From an uncultured Pseudoflavonifractor sp. (GTDB taxonomy: Bacteria; Bacillota_A; Clostridia; Oscillospirales; Oscillospiraceae): a DNA stretch of 17,712 bases. The stretch covers positions 1 through 17,712 of the forward strand of contig CANPNN010000010.1 of assembly GCA_947575475.1 (NCBI GenBank), written 5' to 3'. Below, piece after piece: positions 8,043 through 14,895 of the stretch (its first letter is position 1; each line of letters starts with the position of its first letter). Both the position numbers and the translations under genes were made by a program. The notes beneath the pieces are model-generated. The model worked only from the letters and a program-made list of their open reading frames with translations, was not told the origin of the DNA and did no database searches.

Positions 8043-8654
8043 ATGAAAAAGAGATGGATCGCCCTGTTGTGTGCCCTGTGCCTGCTGCCCCTCCCGGCCC
8101 GGGCCGGCGTGAGTTATCCTGATATTGCCGGGGATGAATGGTTTGTAGACGCGGTGGACGTCTTGACCGAGGAGGGTATTATGACCGGCCTGGAGGGAGG
8201 GGTGTTCGGTCCCTACGAGCCGGTGACCCGGGCCACAGTCATCACGGTCCTTTGGCGGCTGGAAGGCTCGCCTGAAGCGTCGGTGGAGGAGCCTTTTCCT
8301 GATGCGGAGGAGGACTGGTATGGGGTCCAGGCCGCTTGGGCCAAGGGGACGGGGGTGGCCTCCGGCTATGCCGACGGCACCTTCGGAGGCCGGGATCCGG
8401 TGACCCGGGAACAGCTTGCCTGCTTCCTGTACCGGTACGCCGCCTACAAGGGGGAGCCGCTTGCCGCAGGGGCTCTGGGCCTTTTCAAGGACGCGGAGAC
8501 CGTTTCCGACTGGGCCCAGGATGCAGTGCGCCACGCGGTGGGATTGGGGATCCTTCAGGGAAACGACCTGGGCGCCCTGGTGCCTCAGGGGGTCGCAAAC
8601 CGGGCCGCTTTGGCGGTGATGCTCCAGCGGATGCAGACTCCGGCGGTAGGTTGA
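8043..8654 (+). CDS. Secreted protein made only of three SLH domains
   Basis: SLH domains hold proteins to the cell surface by binding pyruvylated secondary wall polymers. The 203-residue protein starts with a Sec signal peptide (KKR followed by a hydrophobic stretch; likely cut after PARA, residue 21). Three SLH repeats follow at about 24-75, 84-136 and 147-197, each with the FPD/YPDI-like start and a degenerate form of the TRAE motif: TRAT, TREQ and NRAA. There is no further domain. GAGGTGG lies upstream of ATG 8043. With nothing to display, it may be an anchor for a partner protein, a wall-binding spacer, or a remnant of a larger protein. The gene sits alone between the amylase and a MarR regulator. 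Confidence 0.9.
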   Translation: MKKRWIALLCALCLLPLPARAGVSYPDIAGDEWFVDAVDVLTEEGIMTGLEGGVFGPYEPVTRATVITVLWRLEGSPEASVEEPFPDAEEDWYGVQAAWAKGTGVASGYADGTFGGRDPVTREQLACFLYRYAAYKGEPLAAGALGLFKDAETVSDWAQDAVRHAVGLGILQGNDLGALVPQGVANRAALAVMLQRMQTPAVG

Positions 8655-8702
8655 GGATTCCCGCCACTTTTTGAAAGAATTGTGAATTTTTGCGGAGAGT
8701 TC

Positions 8703-8731
8703 TTGACGAAAATGGAATTTTGGGATATGCT
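8703..8731 (+). promoter_or_regulatory. Promoter of the MarR gene
   Basis: TTGACG (8703-8708) and TATGCT (8726-8731) are separated by 17 bases, about 55 bases ahead of the MarR start. An open frame runs through this promoter, which argues that translation starts downstream at 8786 and not upstream. AT-rich sequence just before it (8670-8695) could hold an operator, but no clean palindrome was found. Confidence 0.75.
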
Positions 8732-8785
8732 CCCTTCAGCGGAGTGACAGAACAAAATGAATCCGCGAAAGAAAAGGAGTACGAC

Positions 8786-9208
8786 ATGGATCGGATCTTG
8801 ATGAATTATATTCAGGTAAGCCAGCACCTTTCTCAGCAGTTTCGGAAACATTTTGGGAAAGTAAACCTCACCTTCCCCCAGGCCCTGGCCCTCAGCGTTC
8901 TTGGAGCGGAAGGCCCCATGCCCATCAGCAAGCTGGCGGAGAAGATGGGTTCTGCCAACTCCACCATTTCGGGTATCGTGGACCGTCTGGAGCGTCTGGA
9001 GCTTGTCCGGCGTACCCGCTCCGACCTGGACCACCGGGTCATCTATGTGGAGGCAACGGACAGGTATATTGAGGTTCGAAATAAGGCAAAAGCAGGAGTC
9101 AACGAGTATTTCGGCGGCCTTTTGGATACCCTGAAGCCGGAGGAGCGGGAGCAGATCGCCCATGCTCTGGAGCTTTTGGACAGGGCGCTGAGCAACGGAG
9201 AAGAGTAA
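8786..9208 (+). CDS. MarR-family transcriptional regulator
   Basis: The 140-residue protein has the MarR layout: N-terminal dimerisation helix, winged helix-turn-helix in the middle and a C-terminal dimerisation helix. The block ISKLAEKMGSANSTISGIVD (48-67) is the helix-turn-helix with its recognition helix, and RTRSDLDHRVIYVEA (76-90) is the wing with the typical D-x-R-D-like turn. MarR proteins usually repress their own gene and neighbours, and release DNA on binding small ligands or oxidants; ligand and targets are unknown here. The start at 8786 is set by AAGGAG seven bases upstream and by the promoter lying inside the longer frame. A terminator-like hairpin follows the gene. It may regulate the SLH gene or the downstream membrane protein, but position alone does not prove this. 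Confidence 0.92.
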   Translation: MDRILMNYIQVSQHLSQQFRKHFGKVNLTFPQALALSVLGAEGPMPISKLAEKMGSANSTISGIVDRLERLELVRRTRSDLDHRVIYVEATDRYIEVRNKAKAGVNEYFGGLLDTLKPEEREQIAHALELLDRALSNGEE

Positions 9209-9230
9209 AAAGACCGGACATACCCGATCA

Positions 9231-9265
9231 CCCGGAGGGACGCGGCCATCCCTCCGGGAGTTTGT
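9231..9265 (+). terminator. Terminator-like hairpin after the MarR gene
   Basis: A perfect 10-bp stem (cccggaggga with tccctccggg, 9231-9240 and 9249-9258) with an 8-base loop follows the stop codon by about 22 bases. The downstream tract is only agtttgt, so termination is probably partial; some read-through would supply the next gene, which has no clear promoter. Confidence 0.6.
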
Positions 9266-9297
9266 GCCCGAGAAAACGGGAAAGGAGGGAGAAGAGT

Positions 9298-10392
9298 ATG
9301 AGGACGTCCTATGGGTACGATACCTATCGGGGCCGTACCAAGCTGCAGACGGCCCTGACAGTTTTGATCGTGATCCTGCTGGTGGTCCTGCTTTTGGCGG
9401 TAGCCGCCTTCTTCTTCCTTCAAAGGTATATGGTCTATACCGACGACGGGCAGGCCCATCTGGAATTGCCCTTTTTGCAGCAGGAGTCAGCCGAACCGCC
9501 CCCTCCCACCCAGAACCAGCCTCTGGTCATCGTGACGCCGGAACCTGCCGCGACCCCCACCCCTGAACCTACGCCGGTTTTGGGGGAGGTCCCCGCCGTG
9601 GCCCCTGTGTCCCTGTTCCGGGCGGCGGTGACCGAGGGAAGCGCCCAACGGCTGGTGGCTGCGGCTGGGGGGAATGCGGCCCTGCTTAACATGAAGGCCA
9701 ATGACGGCTCTCTTGGATATGTGTCCGTCCTGCCCCGGGCGATCTCTGCCGGGACCTCTGCCGCCGAACCGGCTTTGAACGGACAGATTTTGGCCATTAC
9801 CGGTTCCGAACTGTACACCATTGCCCGGGTATCCTGCTTTAAGGATAACCTGACGCCCAAAATGGACAATTCTCTGGCGGTAAAGACCAACAGCGGCTAC
9901 AACTGGAGGGACGGGGATGACACCCGATGGATGAACCCCACGGTCCAGGAGGCCCGACAGTATGTGACCGGGGTCTGCGTGGAACTTGCGGATATGGGGT
10001 TTGACGAGATCTTGCTGGATAACTCCGGCTGGCCCACCACGGGCCATTTGGAGTATATTAAGGTGGGGGAGGCATACGACCCTGCCAACTTGACCGCTGC
10101 GATAGACCTTTTCTACCGGGAGATCCAGGAGGCGCTGAAGGAGAAAAACGTCCTTCTCTCTGTGGCGGTGGCAGCCTCTGAGCTGGACGGGACCAGCGCC
10201 CTCTCCGGACAGACCGCCGCCCTGCTGGGCCAGTATGCCGACCGGGTGTATGTCCTGGGGGCGGAGACTCCCGGCGTCTGTGACGAGGCCTTGGCGGCGG
10301 TGGGACTGACAGAAAATGCCGTGATCTATGTGGAACCGTCAGCCACAGATCTGTCCACCACCGGCAGGCTTGTGGCGGCGGAGGCCGGCTGA
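9298..10392 (+). CDS. Membrane-anchored DUF4015-like putative glycoside hydrolase
   Basis: The 364-residue protein has a short cytoplasmic N-terminus, one membrane helix (about 17-42), a Pro/Thr/Glu-rich linker (about 64-100) and an extracytoplasmic domain. The domain resembles the putative glycoside hydrolase family DUF4015 (COG1306): the ARVSCFKDN segment, a WRDGDD...WMNP block, and GFDEILLDNSGWP (D236, E237, D241), where family members usually read like GFDEIQFDYVRFP. The fold is expected to be a TIM barrel. No substrate is known for certain; a wall or surface polysaccharide is plausible from its location. The motif is altered after D241, and the domain looks short, so activity is uncertain. 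The ATG at 9298 follows AGGAGG with normal spacing. A longer frame from TTG 9262 lacks a site. A very strong terminator follows. Confidence 0.8.
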   Translation: MRTSYGYDTYRGRTKLQTALTVLIVILLVVLLLAVAAFFFLQRYMVYTDDGQAHLELPFLQQESAEPPPPTQNQPLVIVTPEPAATPTPEPTPVLGEVPAVAPVSLFRAAVTEGSAQRLVAAAGGNAALLNMKANDGSLGYVSVLPRAISAGTSAAEPALNGQILAITGSELYTIARVSCFKDNLTPKMDNSLAVKTNSGYNWRDGDDTRWMNPTVQEARQYVTGVCVELADMGFDEILLDNSGWPTTGHLEYIKVGEAYDPANLTAAIDLFYREIQEALKEKNVLLSVAVAASELDGTSALSGQTAALLGQYADRVYVLGAETPGVCDEALAAVGLTENAVIYVEPSATDLSTTGRLVAAEAG

Positions 10393-10402
10393 AGTAAAAA
10401 GG

Positions 10403-10444
10403 AAAAGGGCCCCGGAGCGTTCATGCTCCGGGGCCCTTTTTGCG
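10403..10444 (+). terminator. Strong intrinsic terminator after the DUF4015-like gene
   Basis: A perfect 16-bp stem (aaaagggccccggagc at 10403-10418 with its complement at 10425-10440), six-base loop and a run of five Ts. It begins 11 bases after the stop codon. The A tract on the left arm also allows some termination on the minus strand. Confidence 0.95.
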
Positions 10445-10480
10445 TGGGGACGAAAAGAGAGGGAAAAGCTCGTTTTTTCC

Positions 10481-10509
10481 TTGAAACAGGAAATAAAAAG
10501 GCGTATAAT
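10481..10509 (+). promoter_or_regulatory. Promoter of the D-Ala-D-Ala carboxypeptidase gene
   Basis: TTGAAA (10481-10486), 17-base spacer and a consensus TATAAT (10504-10509) lie 30 bases ahead of the start codon and just after the previous terminator. This is a strong vegetative-type (sigma-A) promoter, so the gene is its own transcription unit. Confidence 0.9.
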
Positions 10510-10539
10510 TTCCCCAAAGAAGTTTTGGGAGGGGCGAAA

Positions 10540-11844
10540 ATGGGGCAGTGCCGCAAGAAAAAGATCCGCCGGCTGGCCGGTCTGCTGTTGGCGGGGATCG
10601 TGCTGGCAGGCATGACGTCTGCGGCCCAAGCCGCTCCTTCGGTCGACGGGACAGGGGCCATCGTGGTGGATTTTGAGACCGATGAGGTCTACTATGAAAA
10701 AAACGCCGATGTGGCCCGTCCCATCGCCAGCATGACCAAGCTTATGAGCCTGTATCTGGTTTTTGAGGAGATCGCCGCCGGAAACCTGTCCCTGGACGGC
10801 TATGTCACCGCCAGCCGATATGCTGTCGGGATCTCCAATGACCCGGACTTTTCGGGGGTGGAGCGGCTGCGGACGGGGGAAGAATATCGGGTGGATGACC
10901 TTATTCGTCTTATCGTCACGGAATCCTGCAACGGTTCGGTCATTGTTCTGGCTGAGCATATCGGCGGCGGAGACGAGGGGGCTTTTGTCCAGCGGATGAA
11001 TGACAGGGCGGCACAGTGGGGGATCCAGGCCCATTTTTCCGATGCCTGTGGCTTTCAGGACAATGGAAATGCGGTCACGCCCCGGGCCATGGCTTACATC
11101 GCAAAACAGATCATTATGGATCACCCCCAGATCCTGGAGTATACTTCCCTTCCCAGTACACAGTTTCAGGGAAGGACCTTTCACTCCACCAACACCTTAC
11201 TTACCGGTGGCTCCTGCGAAGGGATCGACGGCCTGAAGACAGGGACCACCGACGGCGCGGGGTACTGCTTTACGGGGACTGCCCAGCGGGACGGACGGCG
11301 GATCATCTCCGTGGTGATGAACACGACTAGTTACAGTGCCCGGATGCAGGAGAGCGGAATGCTGTTGGAGTATGGGTTTGCCTGCCGGGCGCAGCGGGAG
11401 GAGGAGTGGGCCAAGGCTATTCAGGATATGGAGGTAAAGATCACCGCCCAAGCCCCTTTGTGGACCGGCGGCAAAGCCGATTTGACCGCCACGCTGACCG
11501 GCCTGGAGGGGGAATTTTTCGGGACCTTGAGCTGGGAGGTGGACGGGGTGCGGCTGGAGAGCGGCAGCCCCCGCTGGCTGAAGGAAGGGGAACGGATCAG
11601 TCTTCCTATCACAGTCTCTGAGGGGGAGAAGCCGGTGGCGGTGGCGGTGACCCTGACGGCACCCGACGGCTCCCGGATGCGGTGGAGGACAGAGCTGGCC
11701 CGGCCAAGGCGGATATGCGCTCTATGGGACGGATGGTGCTATACCGGACGAAAAAATATCCGGAAGGGATGCCTGTGGACCCCGGCCAATTCGGCCCTGC
11801 CCCGCCGGGTCATGTCCGGCGTCCCGGGGACCCCGGGCGGATAA
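10540..11844 (+). CDS. Serine-type D-Ala-D-Ala carboxypeptidase (DacF-like)
   Basis: This enzyme removes the terminal D-alanine from peptidoglycan stem peptides and so limits crosslinking. A basic N-terminus and a hydrophobic stretch form a signal peptide, probably cut after residue 31 (AQA). The peptidase S11 motifs are all present: S64-M-T-K67, S129-C-N131 and K233-T-G235. A beta-sandwich C-terminal domain (about 290-385) follows. The ATG at 10540 has GGGAGGGG upstream and lies 30 bases after a strong promoter; an upstream extension would run through the promoter and terminator. Oddity: from about residue 388 the frame reads an unlikely tail rich in Trp and Cys, while the frame one base back (ending at 11855) reads an ordinary charged sequence beginning AKADMRSMG. 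A single missing G near 11702 would explain this. The usual C-terminal membrane helix is not seen. Confidence 0.93.
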   Translation: MGQCRKKKIRRLAGLLLAGIVLAGMTSAAQAAPSVDGTGAIVVDFETDEVYYEKNADVARPIASMTKLMSLYLVFEEIAAGNLSLDGYVTASRYAVGISNDPDFSGVERLRTGEEYRVDDLIRLIVTESCNGSVIVLAEHIGGGDEGAFVQRMNDRAAQWGIQAHFSDACGFQDNGNAVTPRAMAYIAKQIIMDHPQILEYTSLPSTQFQGRTFHSTNTLLTGGSCEGIDGLKTGTTDGAGYCFTGTAQRDGRRIISVVMNTTSYSARMQESGMLLEYGFACRAQREEEWAKAIQDMEVKITAQAPLWTGGKADLTATLTGLEGEFFGTLSWEVDGVRLESGSPRWLKEGERISLPITVSEGEKPVAVAVTLTAPDGSRMRWRTELARPRRICALWDGWCYTGRKNIRKGCLWTPANSALPRRVMSGVPGTPGG

Positions 11845-11866
11845 GAGACGGATAATATAAATATGT

Positions 11867-11911
11867 AAAAACGGATGGTATTTCTTACTCTGAAAAATAC
11901 CATCCGTTTTA
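11867..11911. terminator. Bidirectional terminator
   Basis: A perfect 16-bp stem (11868-11883 with 11895-11910) with an 11-base loop; both flanks carry A/T runs, so it works on either strand. It separates the carboxypeptidase gene (plus) from the ferritin-like gene (minus), starting only three bases past that gene's stop codon. Confidence 0.93.
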
Positions 11912-11913
11912 TA

Positions 11914-12516
11914 TTAAACTCCCTCCAATTGTCTGCGGAGAAGGTCGGCGTGCCTCCGGTTTTCCTCCGCCAGCTCCCGGTAGAGCTGTCCCAGGCAGGG
12001 ATCGGCGGCGACCTGCGCGGCGTCCATCAGGGCCGCCGCCTCCATTTGCTCCCATCGGAACTGCTCCCGGAGGGCGGACGCGCTATTTTTGGGCAGAGGG
12101 ACTACCTCTGGGACGGGAGCATAGCGCTGCCCGGAGATAAGGAAATAGACGGCCTTCAACCGCCGGACCTGCCGTTCCTTTTCGGCGGCAAGGGAGGAAA
12201 GGGTTCCGCGCCGTCCTGTCCGCCGTGCCAGCGTCCGATAGGTCCGCTGCGCCTGAGCCGCCTGGGTCATCCGCTCCTCCAAGGCGGGCAGTTCTCCTGC
12301 GCTGGCCTCTCCCAGACAGGGTACGCTCCGGGGCGGAGGAGCCTGGACCGGGGCGGGAGCCAGGGCGGTACGGACCAACGGCTGGGGAGCTGCGGCAGGG
12401 GCCAGGCCGGGTTCTTCCAAAGTGAAGGGACAATCCGCCCGGTCCTGGGGCATTACCCGCTGCCAGACCCGTTGAAAAGCGGCCTGATCCAAGGCGGCGG
12501 TAGGGGTCTCGTTCAT
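11914..12516 (-). CDS. Ferritin-like domain protein with degenerate metal motifs
   Basis: The 200-residue protein has an N-terminal region and Ala/Pro-rich linker (about 1-75), then four helices in ferritin-like order (about 78-100, 105-130, 145-170 and 174-197). Helix 2 with LAAEKERQVRRLKAVYFLI and helix 4 with LAEENRRHADLL look like the paired halves of rubrerythrin-type bundles. The usual ExxH ligand pairs are weakened: in helix 2 the His position holds Gln116, and in helix 4 Asn186 takes the Glu position three before His189. Iron binding is therefore doubtful; a structural or spore-coat-type role is possible but unproven. The start ATG (12514-12516) has AAGGAGG upstream. It is a single-gene unit diverging from the tRNA operon and closed by a bidirectional terminator. 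Confidence 0.75.
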   Translation of the reverse strand: MNETPTAALDQAAFQRVWQRVMPQDRADCPFTLEEPGLAPAAAPQPLVRTALAPAPVQAPPPRSVPCLGEASAGELPALEERMTQAAQAQRTYRTLARRTGRRGTLSSLAAEKERQVRRLKAVYFLISGQRYAPVPEVVPLPKNSASALREQFRWEQMEAAALMDAAQVAADPCLGQLYRELAEENRRHADLLRRQLEGV

Positions 12517-12588
12517 AGGGATTCCTCCTTTGCTCTTTTCCCTCTATTCTATGCAAAAATGAAAAAAAGGCCACAGATGAAAAAAGAG

Positions 12589-12617
12589 TTGACAAGGGCG
12601 GGATATTTGGGTATAAT
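12589..12617 (+). promoter_or_regulatory. Consensus promoter of the tRNA-Val/tRNA-Gly operon
   Basis: Exact consensus TTGACA (12589-12594) and TATAAT (12612-12617) with a 17-base spacer, 15 bases ahead of the first tRNA. Such near-perfect promoters are typical for stable RNA genes. Confidence 0.96.
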
Positions 12618-12632
12618 AACTCTTGCCTTTTC

Positions 12633-12709
12633 GGACGATTAGCTCAGCTGGTATGAGCATCCGCTTGACGTGCGGGAGGTCACAGGTTCAAGTCCTGTAT
12701 CGTCCACCA
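12633..12709 (+). tRNA. tRNA-Val(GAC)
   Basis: A 77-base cloverleaf: acceptor ggacgat paired with atcgtcc, D-arm gctc/gagc, anticodon stem tccgc/gcggg with loop ttgacgt giving anticodon GAC, and T-arm acagg/cctgt with loop ttcaagt. Discriminator A and CCA are encoded in the gene. It reads GUC/GUU valine codons. Confidence 0.96.
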
Positions 12710-12712
12710 AAC

Positions 12713-12736
12713 GCCTGAGCGAGAATTGTCTCAGGC
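12713..12736 (+). other. Hairpin between the two tRNA genes
   Basis: A perfect 7-bp stem (gcctgag with ctcaggc) with a 10-base loop fills most of the 32-base spacer between the tRNAs. It may help RNase processing or fold the precursor; no U tract follows, so it is not a terminator. Confidence 0.55.
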
Positions 12737-12741
12737 TATAT

Positions 12742-12817
12742 GCGGGCATAGCTCATCTGGTAGAGCGCCACCTTGCCAAGGTGGAGGTAGCGAGTTCGAG
12801 CCTCGTTGCCCGCTCCA
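12742..12817 (+). tRNA. tRNA-Gly(GCC)
   Basis: A 76-base cloverleaf: acceptor gcgggca with tgcccgc, D-arm gctc/gagc, anticodon stem ccacc/ggtgg with loop ttgccaa giving anticodon GCC, T-arm with gttcgag loop. Discriminator U and CCA are encoded. It is cotranscribed with tRNA-Val. Confidence 0.97.
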
Positions 12818-12853
12818 AAAAGCAGTACCTACCGTTAGGTGCTGCTTTTTTTA
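12817..12853 (+). terminator. Terminator of the tRNA operon
   Basis: The stem aaaaagcagtaccta pairs with taggtgctgctttttt (one G-U pair), closed by a ccgt tetraloop and followed by a seven-T run. It begins at the last base of tRNA-Gly. Confidence 0.95.
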
Positions 12854-12922
12854 TACACAGGGCGAACCTGCGCCCCTTCTACTTTTGATCGACCCCACTT
12901 ATATTGCCCCAGGGAGGAACCT

Positions 12923-13513
12923 ATGAGCGGAAAAGAAGAATTTATGGAGATCTTTCGGGAAAATATCCACCGGGAGGGCGCCGACACCCTTCTGGATTAC
13001 CTGGAAAACAAGTCCGATTTCTTTACCTGCCCTGCCTCGGCCCGGTACCACGGGGCCTATGCCGGAGGGCTGTGTGACCACAGCCTCAACGTCTACCACT
13101 GTCTTAAGGACTACCTGGCCCGGGAACGGGTCCAAGAGCTCTACGGGCTGGAGGTCTCCCCCGAGAGCGTCGCCATTGCCGCTCTGCTCCATGATCTCTG
13201 TAAGGTGGGGTGCTATAAGGCGGGGACCCGAAACGTGAAGAACGAGGTCACGGGGGCCTGGGAGAAGGTGCCCACCTACTTCTTTGAGGACCCCCTGCCC
13301 TATGGTCATGGGGAAAAATCCGTCTACATCATCTCCGGCTTCATGAAGCTGAAACGGGAGGAGGCCATGGCCATCCGCTGGCACATGGGCTTTTCCGGGG
13401 ATGAGGATAAGCGTCTGGTGGGTCAGGCCATGGAGAGATACCCGCTGGCCTTTGCTCTCAGTGTGGCGGATATGGAGGCCACCTATTTTCTGGAAGGGGA
13501 GGAACATGCCTGA
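12923..13513 (+). CDS. HD-domain phosphohydrolase
   Basis: The 196-residue protein is a stand-alone HD-superfamily metal-dependent phosphohydrolase. The ligand set is visible: H53 in CDHSLNVYH, H90-D91 in LLHDLCKVG, H129 in GHGEKS, H154 in IRWHMG and D183 in VADMEA. This arrangement resembles the HD part of YhaM-type 3'-5' exoribonucleases and related single-domain proteins, but there is no OB-fold nucleic acid domain. The substrate, probably a nucleotide or RNA end, is not known. Start ATG 12923 follows AGGGAGG; the frame is open further back into the tRNA terminator, which is not coding. The stop codon overlaps the start of the MATE gene (TGATG), so the two are translationally coupled. No good promoter was seen in 12854-12910. 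Confidence 0.9.
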   Translation: MSGKEEFMEIFRENIHREGADTLLDYLENKSDFFTCPASARYHGAYAGGLCDHSLNVYHCLKDYLARERVQELYGLEVSPESVAIAALLHDLCKVGCYKAGTRNVKNEVTGAWEKVPTYFFEDPLPYGHGEKSVYIISGFMKLKREEAMAIRWHMGFSGDEDKRLVGQAMERYPLAFALSVADMEATYFLEGEEHA

Positions 13514-14883
13514 TGGAGGATAAAAACGCGCTGGGTGTTGCCCCGGTGGGACGGCTGATGCTGAAGCTGGCCATCCCCGCCGTGGTGGCCCAGCTCATCA
13601 ACGCCCTTTATAACATTGTGGACCGGATGTATATCGGCCACATGGAGGAGGTGGGGGACCTGGCCCTGACGGGGCTGGGGATCTGCTTCCCCATCATCAT
13701 CTTTATCTCCGCCCTGTCCGCACTGGCGGGGGTGGGGGGCGGCTCCCGGGCCGCCATCCGCATGGGAGAGAAGGACATTGACGGGGCGGAGGCCATTTTG
13801 GGTGGCTGCACCGCTCTGCTGCTGGTGATGGCCCTGGCCGCCACCGCTCTGTTCCAGATTTTTCGGGACCCCCTGCTTTTGCTGTTTGGGGCCAGTGAGA
13901 ATACCCTCCCCTATGCCAGCGGCTATCTGTCGGTGTACCTGTGGGGCACGGTATCGGTGCTGTTCTCTCTGGGACTTAATAACTTCATCACTACCCAGGG
14001 CTTTGCCACCTTCTCCATGCTGACGGTGGTCATCGGGGCGGTGTGCAACATCATCCTGGACCCCATTTTCATTTTCGGTCTCCGTATGGGGGTGCGGGGG
14101 GCGGCCCTGGCCACCATCCTGTCCCAGACCGTGTCGGCGGTGTGGGTGGTGGCCTTCCTGTTGGGGAGGCGGACCCTGCTGAAGCTGCGGGTAAGGCACC
14201 TGCGTCTGAAGGCCTCGGTACTTCTTCCTGTGGTGGCCATCGGGGTGTCCCCCTTTATCATGCAGTCCACCGAGAGCCTGGTGAGTATTTCCTTCAATTC
14301 CTCTCTGCGAAACTACGGCGGAGACTTATACGTGGGGGCCATGACCATCGCCTCCTCGGTGATGCAGGTGAGCACTATGCCCCTCCACGGCCTGGCCCAG
14401 GGGGCTCAGCCCATCGTCGGCTTTAACTATGGGGCGGGGAACTTTGAGCGGGTAAAAAAAGCCTTTCGCCTTCTCCTGGTGAGCTGTGTTGCCTGCACGG
14501 TGGTCGTCTGGGCCCTGGTGGAGCTGTTTCCCGACATGTTTATCGCCGTCTTCAACAACAAGCCTGAGCTGGTGGATGTGGCCCGGCGGACCCTGCGGGT
14601 CTACTTTGCCGGCATCTTTATGTTCGGCATCCAGTCCTCCTGCCAGCAGACCTTCGTGGCCCTGGGGCAGGCCAAGATCTCCCTGTTTCTGGCTCTGCTC
14701 CGGAAGATCATCCTGCTGATCCCCCTGATTTTCATCCTGCCCCAGTTCCTGGCGGACAAGGTTTTCGCCGTGTGGCTGGCCGAACCGGTGGCCGACATCC
14801 TGGCCGCCGCCACTACGGGGATCATGTTTGCCCGCCGCTTCCCCAAAATTCTGAAGCGCCGGGAAGAGGAGCTGGAAAAGTAA
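13513..14883 (+). CDS. MATE-family efflux transporter
   Basis: The 456-residue integral membrane protein has about 12 hydrophobic segments and the two-fold repeat of the multidrug and toxin extrusion family. Family marks include MLKLAIPAVVAQLINALYNIVDRMYIG at the N-terminus, GVGGGSRAAIRMGEKD after helix 2, LDPIFIFGLRMGVRGAALATILSQ, and QGAQPIVGFNYGAGNFERVKKAF opening the second half. MATE proteins export cationic drugs or metabolites in exchange for Na+ or H+; the DinF/NorM-like Clostridial branch fits best, but the substrate is unknown. Its start overlaps the HD-gene stop by one base. The last residues are basic and charged (KRREEELEK). Repeat copy B, a terminator-like structure, begins 12 bases after the stop. 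Confidence 0.95.
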   Translation: MEDKNALGVAPVGRLMLKLAIPAVVAQLINALYNIVDRMYIGHMEEVGDLALTGLGICFPIIIFISALSALAGVGGGSRAAIRMGEKDIDGAEAILGGCTALLLVMALAATALFQIFRDPLLLLFGASENTLPYASGYLSVYLWGTVSVLFSLGLNNFITTQGFATFSMLTVVIGAVCNIILDPIFIFGLRMGVRGAALATILSQTVSAVWVVAFLLGRRTLLKLRVRHLRLKASVLLPVVAIGVSPFIMQSTESLVSISFNSSLRNYGGDLYVGAMTIASSVMQVSTMPLHGLAQGAQPIVGFNYGAGNFERVKKAFRLLLVSCVACTVVVWALVELFPDMFIAVFNNKPELVDVARRTLRVYFAGIFMFGIQSSCQQTFVALGQAKISLFLALLRKIILLIPLIFILPQFLADKVFAVWLAEPVADILAAATTGIMFARRFPKILKRREEELEK

Positions 14884-14895
14884 AAAACCAAAACC

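Noticed and set aside
8690..8785. Longer start for the MarR protein
   Set aside because: The extra 32 codons run over a good promoter (TTGACG, 17 bases, TATGCT), and AAGGAG points to the ATG at 8786.
9262..9297. Upstream TTG start for the DUF4015-like protein
   Set aside because: The extension would put AGGAGG inside the coding region and starts at the foot of the terminator hairpin.
11875..12642. A plus-strand open frame covering the ferritin-like gene
   Set aside because: It starts inside the bidirectional terminator and ends inside tRNA-Val. The minus-strand frame has a good ribosome binding site and a recognisable helical bundle.
12885..12905. Promoter TTGATC/TATATT ahead of the HD gene
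   Set aside because: The spacer is only 9 bases, and the resulting start of transcription would fall in the ribosome binding site.
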